A DNA stretch of 23,038 bases, taken from NCBI RefSeq assembly GCF_900626285.1, contig NZ_LR131147.1, positions 3,228,948 to 3,251,985 on the forward strand, in the 5' to 3' direction. Positions within the stretch are counted from its first letter, which is position 1, and every line of letters begins with the position of its first letter. The translations under genes were made by a program, and so were the position numbers. The notes under the pieces are model-generated. The model searched no databases. It was not told the origin of the DNA and saw nothing but the letters and a program-made list of their open reading frames with translations. Source of the DNA: Intestinimonas massiliensis (ex Afouda et al. 2020). Lineage in GTDB: Bacteria; Bacillota; Clostridia; Oscillospirales; Oscillospiraceae. Below are positions 1 through 5,273 of the stretch, in pieces.

Positions 1-134
1 GTCTTTCGTACGGACTTACAAGCCCAAGGAGTGAGTGGTCAGCCAGTTGCTCCTCTTATTGTAGCTTAGGCACGAGATGGAGGGAAAGCCGGACTGGCTG
101 CCCGGCTTTCCTGTCCAAATTTATTGTAATAGGA
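1..134 (-). mobile_element. Partial IS110-family element, non-coding end (transposase outside the window)
   Basis: Bases 1-139 match 3469-3607 with seven substitutions (positions 9, 16, 19, 35, 92, 106 and 134 of the repeat). In the second copy this sequence is the non-coding end upstream of an IS110-type transposase that reads leftwards. By analogy the window opens inside another copy in the same orientation, whose transposase lies left of base 1. The match stops about ten bases before the ATG of the next gene, so this end, like the other, abuts a Shine-Dalgarno region. The element boundary (about 134, with a GT core at 135-136) is inferred by comparing the two copies. Confidence 0.75.
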
Positions 135-139
135 GTGAG
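1..139. repeat. Direct repeat, copy 1 (partner 3469-3607)
   Basis: There are 132 identical bases of 139 by eye, with no indels. The repeat may extend left of base 1. It contains a perfect 10-bp hairpin (83-92 with 102-111) whose loop, ACTGGCTG at 93-100, is complementary to CAGCCAGT at 40-47. It is the IS110 non-coding end. Confidence 0.9.
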
Positions 140-144
140 CCCAC

Positions 145-654
145 ATGTTAAACGAAAACATAAAAGCGCTTAGAAAATCAAAGGGGCTTTCCCAACAAGA
201 GCTTGCCATAAAGCTGAATGTGGTGCGGCAAACCATCTCAAAATGGGAGCAGGGATTGTCAGTCCCGGATTCCGATCTGCTGATCTCCCTGTCGGAAGCG
301 CTTGAGACGCCCGTTAGCACGTTGCTGGGAGAGACTGTAATGGAATCGGAGGCAGATACCGTAAAAGTGCTCTCCGAAAAGCTGGAAATCATCAATTTGC
401 AGTTCGCACGAAGGAAGGCACTGAGAAGAAAAATCCTTCATTGGTCGCTGATTTCATTATGCGTGGTTATCGTGGCAGTTTCCGCGGCCTTAGTGGTCGT
501 CAACAGTCCTTACCTGGGTTGGGATTTCAGTGACCCGGAAATTGCCGTCGCAGGCACGGTCTCCCACGCGTTTGAATGGCTGTTTGTCAGGTTGGCACCC
601 ATTGTCCTGATTGCGGCAATCGTCGGAGTTTGTCTGACAAGGAAAAAAGTATAA
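145..654 (+). CDS. XRE-family HTH regulator with C-terminal membrane segments
   Basis: The protein has 169 residues. Residues about 4-60 form a Cro/CI-type helix-turn-helix (LSQQELAIKLNV, then RQTISKWEQG), which in the family binds operator DNA as a dimer. A basic linker (ARRKALRRK) precedes a hydrophobic stretch at about 97-117, and a second lies at about 145-165. It is therefore probably a membrane-tethered regulator, a layout common in Firmicutes. The start ATG is 9 bases after AGGAG (131-135), which is partly made of the IS110 end. Codon use is visibly less G/C-rich than downstream genes, suggesting a different origin. No target operator can be assigned, and the signal sensed is unknown. 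Confidence 0.85.
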   Translation: MLNENIKALRKSKGLSQQELAIKLNVVRQTISKWEQGLSVPDSDLLISLSEALETPVSTLLGETVMESEADTVKVLSEKLEIINLQFARRKALRRKILHWSLISLCVVIVAVSAALVVVNSPYLGWDFSDPEIAVAGTVSHAFEWLFVRLAPIVLIAAIVGVCLTRKKV

Positions 655-767
655 AAGTTTGAACTCAGCACGAATCACAAACCGTGTCGTTTTCTTTTGG
701 CCTTACATCCTCTATGATCATATCAGCAGCTGCAGAGAATCAATGATTATAAGAGGAGAATAGTACC

Positions 768-1127
768 ATGAACACAGATAAAATTTTTGCGGAAGCCGTT
801 GCCAACGAATATGCCCCCAAGGATACCTCCAAGGTGGTCGCCCTGCGAAAGCTGGACTGGAAAGCGAAGCGCCCGGCCACAGTTTTCGCCTATGGTTTCG
901 GCATTGGGGCGGCTCTGATCCTCGGCCTGGGGATGTGCCTCTCCATGCAGGTGATCGGAGAAGGCGGCATGCTGATGACGGGTGCCGGGATCCTTCTGGG
1001 CATCCTGGGCATTGTCGGAGTGGGCCTGAACTACCCCATCTACAAAAAGCTTCTCCGGACCGGCAAGGAAAAGTACGCCTTTGAGATCATGCAGCTGGCC
1101 CGGGAGATCAGCGAATCGGCAGAATAA
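768..1127 (+). CDS. Small membrane protein, unknown function
   Basis: The protein has 119 residues. A hydrophilic N-terminus (about 1-36) is followed by two hydrophobic, glycine-rich segments at about 39-62 and 67-89, then a basic cytoplasmic-looking tail (KKLLRTGKEKYAFEIMQLAREI). No catalytic motif is visible. AGAGGAG lies upstream of the ATG. The TetR gene starts 19 bases after this stop behind its own GAGGAGGG, so the two probably form one transcript. A TetR regulator next to a small membrane protein often controls that protein's expression, but this is inference. I do not recognise a characterised family. Confidence 0.75.
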   Translation: MNTDKIFAEAVANEYAPKDTSKVVALRKLDWKAKRPATVFAYGFGIGAALILGLGMCLSMQVIGEGGMLMTGAGILLGILGIVGVGLNYPIYKKLLRTGKEKYAFEIMQLAREISESAE

Positions 1128-1145
1128 ACACGAGGAGGGCGGCAG

Positions 1146-1769
1146 ATGAACAAGTCCGAAAGCAAATACTTCAATACCGCCCTGCGGATGAACGAGGCGC
1201 TTATCGCGCTGCTGGAGGAGAAGGATCTGGAATATATTACGGTGAAGGAGATCTGTCACCGGGCCGGCGTAAACCGGTCCACCTTCTACCTGCACTACGA
1301 GACCATCGCCGACCTGGTGAATGAGACCCTGGAGATGATCAACCAGCGCTTTCTCTCCTATTTCCCCCAGCAGGAAGAAGAGATTCTGGGCAATATGGGC
1401 AGCCGGGAGCGGGAAAAGCTGGTTCTGGTCACCCGGGAGTATCTTCTCCCCTATCTCCGCTTTATCAAGGACAACAAAAAGATCTACCGTGCGGCATTCC
1501 GGAACCCAGGCAGCATGCAGGCCTATGCCCGGTACGGGGACCTGAAGCAGCGCATCATCGGCCCCGTCCTGGAGCGGTTCGAGATCCCAGCCTCCCACCG
1601 TCCCTATTATATCGCCTACTATGTGGAGGGCATTGCCGCCATCGTTAAGGAGTGGCTGCGGCAGGACTGCGCGGATGAGGTAGAGATGATTGCCGACATC
1701 ATCCAGTCCTGCGTGCTGCCCAAGGACGGCAGCCTTCCCGCCGCGGTACCCTCCCGCCGGAGCCGATAG
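1146..1769 (+). CDS. TetR/AcrR-family transcriptional regulator
   Basis: The protein has 207 residues. The N-terminal TetR helix-turn-helix is clear at about residues 28-52 (ITVKEICHRAGVNRSTFYLHY), followed by an all-helical ligand-binding and dimerisation domain. The tail (residues about 188-207: proline, arginine and serine rich) looks non-conserved and may be an extension created by decay of downstream sequence. The ATG follows GAGGAGGGCGGCAG. The gene is co-directional with the small membrane protein upstream. Its 3' end overlaps, on the opposite strand, the frameshifted tail of a response-regulator remnant. Ligand and regulon are unknown. Confidence 0.88.
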   Translation: MNKSESKYFNTALRMNEALIALLEEKDLEYITVKEICHRAGVNRSTFYLHYETIADLVNETLEMINQRFLSYFPQQEEEILGNMGSREREKLVLVTREYLLPYLRFIKDNKKIYRAAFRNPGSMQAYARYGDLKQRIIGPVLERFEIPASHRPYYIAYYVEGIAAIVKEWLRQDCADEVEMIADIIQSCVLPKDGSLPAAVPSRRSR

Positions 1770-3325
1770 CCCAGCCCCGCCCCGTCAGCAGAAACTGCGG
1801 ACGGGAGGGATCCGCCTCCTCCTTCTCCCGCAGGCGGCGGATGTGGACCATGAGGGTATTCTCGCAGCCAACCAGGATGCCCGTCCTGCAAAGCACCGTG
1901 TGACTGGCCTTTCCGGTGCTGCCCATTTTCCCCGCCATTCTGGGTACCGGGAACCGCCTGGGGAACATCCAGGTACGGGATCCCGCCATGGTATCCCTGT
2001 TGGCACAGGCTCGGCCTCCGCGATGCAGCTCTTTTTCTGTCTGGTGATCCGTGCCTTTTTGCCCCGCCGGTGGTCTTCGGCCTGGTAGGCGGCATTCTGG
2101 GGCTGCTGTTCACCGCCCAGGGGCGGGGATATGCGTTCCCGTAAGCAGTTACCGAGGCGTAATAAATACGCAGGAACTTGTTAGCAGACGCCATCATGTA
2201 GACCCGGTAAGGCTTTCCCTCGGAACGTTTTTTGTCCATGAATTGGTATACAGGTTCGCCCATAGGGGCGCTTTGCAGATAAACGCCCATCACAAGGAAT
2301 AATGTCCGGCGTAAAGCAGCGGAACCACGCTTGGAGATGCTGCGGCTACGGACATCCATTTGTCCGGATTGGTAAGGTGGGGCGTCAATGCCCGCAAAGG
2401 CGACCAAAGCCTTCTTGGAGTGGAATCGGCGCACATCGCCGATTTCAGCCATGAGTTGAGGTCCGAGGGTTGGACCAACACCAAACATCTCCATCACCAC
2501 AGGATACTCCGGCAGAGAAGCCGCCAGGGACTGCATCTCCTGCTTGAGAGCAGCTAATGCGGCAGAAGTTGCCCGGAGTTGGAAAATGGCCTGTTCTACC
2601 AAAAGTTTTGCTGTATCCGTTTTCGGCATAACTCCGAAATGTCCACAGGCGGAGGCATAAATGTCCAGCGCCTTATCTTCGCTGAAATGGTAGCCGTGCT
2701 TTCTGCACCACTTCTGGTACTTGGCGGCAAAGGCCTTCTCAGACAGGCCACAGACGCACTCGCAATGCCAAAAAGCAGCCACAAAGTCTACCCATTTCTC
2801 ACTGCCATCGGTGCGGGGCGGACTGGTAAACAGGCGGTTTGCATCTGGAAAAGTAGTGTCCAGCAGGGAGATTAAGTTATTCTTCAGCATGGTCTGTACT
2901 TTGGAATACTGCTGGTACTGCCGGTAGCAGGTCTTCAGCATGAGCCGGGTGTCCTCTTCCGGGACATATCTCGGCAGTGTGAGCCAGTGGTCAAGGCCGT
3001 AGTTGGCCAGCTTCACGGCATCCTTCTTGTCGGTCTTGCCACGTCTTAAACTGTTGTTCCCGTAGTCATGCACCAGCATTGCATTGACTACGGAGACATA
3101 AAGCCCCGCGTCGTGGAGCAGCCAGGCCACCGGCGCGTGGTAATTACCCGTGGATTCCATCACCACACGGGTCTCACCGTCCAGGCTTTTGAGCAACCCT
3201 GCCAGCTTGCTCAGTTCACTGGCGGTGTGGCGCACTTCAAAGGGTGAAACCACCACTTCTCCGAAGGGCCGCATGACGGCGATCATGCTTTTCCCTTTGG
3301 AAACATCAATGCCAACACAGTTCAT
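1619..3325 (-). CDS. IS110-family DEDD transposase, reading through the IS end into host DNA
   Basis: The start is the ATG at 3325 (MNCVGIDVSKGK), preceded by GGAGGA with 7-base spacing. A further upstream in-frame ATG at 3355 lacks an SD. Catalytic DEDD residues are visible: D7 (GIDVSK), E57 (VMESTGNYH), D99 and D102 (KTDKKDA). The C-terminal Transposase_20 domain (about 270-390) contains the conserved serine S335 in KRGSAALRR. Transposase-like sequence ends near Y395 (2141) at the IS border. The element supplies no stop codon, so the frame continues about 174 residues through host remnant DNA to 1619. The enzyme cuts and joins DNA guided by the bridge RNA (known for the family). The DEDD and Ser residues are intact, so activity is plausible, but the extra tail could impair it. 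Confidence 0.85.
   Translation of the reverse strand: MNCVGIDVSKGKSMIAVMRPFGEVVVSPFEVRHTASELSKLAGLLKSLDGETRVVMESTGNYHAPVAWLLHDAGLYVSVVNAMLVHDYGNNSLRRGKTDKKDAVKLANYGLDHWLTLPRYVPEEDTRLMLKTCYRQYQQYSKVQTMLKNNLISLLDTTFPDANRLFTSPPRTDGSEKWVDFVAAFWHCECVCGLSEKAFAAKYQKWCRKHGYHFSEDKALDIYASACGHFGVMPKTDTAKLLVEQAIFQLRATSAALAALKQEMQSLAASLPEYPVVMEMFGVGPTLGPQLMAEIGDVRRFHSKKALVAFAGIDAPPYQSGQMDVRSRSISKRGSAALRRTLFLVMGVYLQSAPMGEPVYQFMDKKRSEGKPYRVYMMASANKFLRIYYASVTAYGNAYPRPWAVNSSPRMPPTRPKTTGGAKRHGSPDRKRAASRRPSLCQQGYHGGIPYLDVPQAVPGTQNGGENGQHRKGQSHGALQDGHPGWLREYPHGPHPPPAGEGGGGSLPSAVSADGAGLGYRLRREGTAAGRLPSLGSTQDWMMSAIISTSSAQSCRSHSLTMAAMPST
1730..1881 (-). pseudogene. Remnant of an OmpR-family response regulator C-terminal DNA-binding domain
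   Basis: Reading leftwards from 1881 to 1782, the frame gives ENTLMVHIRRLREK followed by EADPSRPQFLLTGRG. This is the recognition helix and wing of an OmpR/PhoB winged-helix domain. The usual ending (GLGYRLR) is present only after a one-base frameshift near 1775-1785, in the next frame. No receiver domain (DD...D...K) lies upstream; the sequence there belongs to a different, plus-strand remnant. The piece is therefore a truncated and frameshifted fragment, probably left by deletion or rearrangement near the IS. No histidine kinase partner is visible. Confidence 0.7.
1908..2142 (+). pseudogene. Remnant of a membrane protein gene cut by the IS110 element
   Basis: The plus strand has a coding-like pattern (C/G third positions, hydrophobic residues) broken across frames. 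One stretch reads LAFPVLPIFPAILGTGNRLG then GNIQVRDPAMVSLLAQA. Another, after a frameshift, reads FAPPVVFGLVGGILGLLF then TAQGRGYAFP up to the IS border. Adding one T to the T5 run at 2056-2060 joins the last two frames. An in-frame TGA precedes the first stretch. I read it as a decayed polytopic membrane protein that once lay just upstream of the sigma gene at 3616. The family is not recognised. Confidence 0.5.
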
Positions 3326-3602
3326 TCGCGTTCCTCCAATACCAAGGATCTGCAACCGGAATCCATCTTTTCTCGCTGCCGATTCAATCTATTATGTGAC
3401 GCGAACTCTCCGACATTCGGTGGCTCAACCTGCTTAAATCGAACGCTACAACAAGAGGATGGCTAACAGTCTTTCGCACGGACATATAAGCCCAAGGAGT
3501 GATTGGTCAGCCAGTTGCTCCTCTTATTGTAGCTTAGGCACGAGATGGAGGGAAAGCCGAACTGGCTGCCCGGTTTTCCTGTCCAAATTTATTGTAATAG
3601 GG
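2143..3602 (-). mobile_element. IS110-family insertion sequence (about 1.46 kb)
   Basis: The element holds one DEDD transposase gene on the minus strand and a non-coding region of about 277 bases upstream of it, the layout of the IS110 subgroup, where that region encodes the bridge RNA. There are no terminal inverted repeats, as expected. The right border (about 3602) is set by the end of the match with 1-139. The left border (about 2143) is set by where the membrane-protein remnant ends and transposase similarity begins. Both borders carry GT (2141-2142 and 3603-3604), a plausible core dinucleotide. Removing one copy joins the flanks into a stop codon followed by the sigma gene's ribosome-binding site. 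The borders are inferred to within a few bases. Confidence 0.8.
3326..3602 (-). ncRNA. Candidate IS110 bridge RNA region (non-coding end upstream of the transposase)
   Basis: In IS110 elements the non-coding end upstream of the transposase is transcribed into a bridge RNA with target- and donor-binding loops. Here 3551-3559 pairs with 3571-3579 (a stem with one wobble or mismatch). The hairpin loop with its flank, AACTGGCTG at 3560-3568, is exactly complementary to CAGCCAGTT at 3508-3516, giving a pseudoknot-like fold. The strand is assumed to be that of the transposase, as in the family. Exact ends and guide loops could not be set by eye. Confidence 0.5.
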
Positions 3603-3607
3603 GTGAG
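3469..3607. repeat. Direct repeat, copy 2 (partner 1-139)
   Basis: This is the terminal 134 bases of the IS110 non-coding end plus GTGAG of flank, matching the start of the window with seven substitutions. The shared flank GTGAG in both copies suggests the inferred target core and right-target bases. Confidence 0.9.
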
Positions 3608-3615
3608 AGGAAGGC

Positions 3616-4212
3616 ATGAAACCGGAGTGGGAGCTGGTCCAGCGGGCCCGGCAGGGGGACGAGGACTGCTTTGCGGCGCTGGTGGAGCAGAACCAGGGCC
3701 GGATCTACAACCTGGCCCTGCGGATGGTGGGCAACCCGGACGACGCGGCGGAGCTGTGTCAGGAGGCCTTCCTCAACGCCTGGAAGGGATTGGGCAAATT
3801 CCAGGGGGACAGTTCCTTTGCCACCTGGCTCTACCGGCTGACCAGCAACGTGTGCATCGACTTCCTCCGGAAGGAGAAGCGGCGGAGCACTCTGTCTATG
3901 ACGGTCTCCCTGGACGACAACGGGGAACAGCAGCAGGCTGACCTGCCTGACGAGCGTTTCTCCCCCCACGCGGAGGCCGAGCGGCGGGAGCGGCAGGAGG
4001 CCCTGCGGGCCGGGCTGGCCGCCCTGTCGGAGGAACACCGGAAGGTGCTCATCCTGCGGGAGCTGGAGGGGCTGTCCTACGGGGAGATCGCCCAGCTGCT
4101 GGGTCTGGAGGAGGGCACCGTCAAGTCCCGCATCGCCCGGGCCCGGCTGGCCCTGCGGAAATATTTGATCCAGAGCGGGAACTTTTTTGAACCGTCTTCG
4201 TCCATAGAGTGA
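3616..4212 (+). CDS. ECF RNA polymerase sigma factor (SigW-like)
   Basis: The protein has 198 residues, a normal length for the family. Region 2 (about 8-78) holds the core-binding and -10 recognition helices (DDAAELCQEAFLNAWKGL, then FATWLYRLTSNVCIDFLR). A charged linker rich in E, R and Q follows. Region 4 (about 132-185) has the helix-turn-helix (LSYGEIAQLLGLEEGTVKSR). The gene is followed 42 bases later by a zinc-finger anti-sigma, the usual sigma/anti-sigma operon. Only about a dozen bases separate the IS110 border from the ATG, so the native promoter has been pushed about 1.5 kb away. Expression would now need read-through or a promoter in the IS end. The GAGAGGAAGG ribosome-binding site is intact. 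Confidence 0.93.
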   Translation: MKPEWELVQRARQGDEDCFAALVEQNQGRIYNLALRMVGNPDDAAELCQEAFLNAWKGLGKFQGDSSFATWLYRLTSNVCIDFLRKEKRRSTLSMTVSLDDNGEQQQADLPDERFSPHAEAERRERQEALRAGLAALSEEHRKVLILRELEGLSYGEIAQLLGLEEGTVKSRIARARLALRKYLIQSGNFFEPSSSIE

Positions 4213-4254
4213 ACAGACCGGAGAGACGTGCTCCGGAGGAAAGGAGGGAACGAC

Positions 4255-5145
4255 ATGCTGGATTGCGAACAGGCCCTGGAGCTGATCAGCGCCAAGCTGG
4301 ACGGCGCTCTGACGGCGGAGGAATCCGCCCAACTGGAGGAGCACCTGGCGGCGTGCCCGGCATGCCGGGCGCTCCTGGCCGATTTTGAGGACCTTCATAT
4401 GGAGCTGCCCCGGCTGGCGGCTCAGCCTCCGGCGGACCTGAAGGACCATATCATGGCGGAGGTGCGCCGGTCCAAAGTGACGCCCTTCCAGGGCAAGAAA
4501 AAGCAGTGGCGGTGGCGCTCGCTGGCCTCTCTGGCGGCGGTGCTGGTGCTGGTCCTGGTGGGCAGCAATGCTCTGCGGCAGTGGGACGGCGCCGCCTCCC
4601 GGACGGCCCAGGCTCCGGCGGCAGGAGAAGTCGCGGCAGACCAGGAGGCGGACAATCCCGCCCCGGCAGCCATCGCCCCGGAGGAACAGGAAGAAACCGG
4701 CAGCGGCGAAAAAACCGGCCGGAACCTGGAGGACAGCGGCGGGCCCGCCGTCCAGGAGAAGACCGGGGAGGCGGAGAGCACCGCTCCGCTCCCCACCACA
4801 GCTCCCGCACAGACGGCCGCCCCGGCGGGGGAACCCAACACCTATGCTGTCCAGCCGGAGACCCGGACCAATTCCGCCGGGCTGACCCAGGATGAGGCGC
4901 TGAAAAAGCTGGCCCTGTATCTGGGCTGGCCGGCAGACAGCCTGACGGCGGACAGCTCCGGCGTGCTGACCGGCCCTGCCGGCGATGACGGCGTCAAGCG
5001 CACCATCACCTGCACCGGCCTGAATGAGGCCGGCACCGGCTGGGTGTGTCAGGTGGAGGAGGCCGCTCCCGGCGGTCCTGACGCCTCCGTCAGCTGCACC
5101 ACCTACACCGTCCCCCTGGACGGCAGCGAAATTACCCAACCCTGA
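4255..5145 (+). CDS. Membrane-anchored anti-sigma factor with zf-HC2 domain
   Basis: The chosen start, ATG 4255, follows AGGAAAGGAGGG. A GTG at 4228 in frame lies before that SD and is rejected. The product has 296 residues. The N-terminal zinc-binding anti-sigma domain carries H30, C34 and C37 (EEHLAACPACRALL). A basic stretch (KKKQWRWR) leads into a single membrane helix at about 90-104. The extracytoplasmic part has a low-complexity Ala/Pro/Glu/Thr linker (about 112-200) and a folded C-terminal segment (about 210-296: LTQDEALKKLALYLGWPADS). It should hold the upstream sigma factor at the membrane until a signal triggers release. The signal is not identifiable. A strong terminator follows directly. 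Confidence 0.9.
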   Translation: MLDCEQALELISAKLDGALTAEESAQLEEHLAACPACRALLADFEDLHMELPRLAAQPPADLKDHIMAEVRRSKVTPFQGKKKQWRWRSLASLAAVLVLVLVGSNALRQWDGAASRTAQAPAAGEVAADQEADNPAPAAIAPEEQEETGSGEKTGRNLEDSGGPAVQEKTGEAESTAPLPTTAPAQTAAPAGEPNTYAVQPETRTNSAGLTQDEALKKLALYLGWPADSLTADSSGVLTGPAGDDGVKRTITCTGLNEAGTGWVCQVEEAAPGGPDASVSCTTYTVPLDGSEITQP

Positions 5146-5153
5146 TGATCTGT

Positions 5154-5188
5154 AAAAAAAGCGCGGGCCGCAAGCCCGCGCTTTTTTT
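5154..5188 (+). terminator. Intrinsic terminator after the sigma/anti-sigma operon
   Basis: A run of A, the stem GCGCGGGC...GCCCGCGC and a run of T. It is symmetric, so it could act in both directions, but it lies just after the stop at 5145 on the plus strand. Confidence 0.93.
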
Positions 5189-5273
5189 GTGCTTTGATGT
5201 GACAGAAGGGCGCTCTGCGGCGTATTTCAGGTGAAAGGCCTTTTCAACCACTTCGGAAAGGAGGGAGATCGGA

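Noticed and set aside
3469..3602. Using the two IS copies' base changes to decide which strand encodes the structured RNA
   Set aside because: One change keeps pairing only as plus-strand RNA (G-U at position 106) and another only as minus-strand RNA (position 92), so the evidence conflicts.
3589..5139. 516-codon minus-strand frame over the sigma/anti-sigma genes
   Set aside because: The plus strand carries clear sigma and zf-HC2 motifs with SDs; the minus frame has only repetitive Gly/Gln/Leu sequence.
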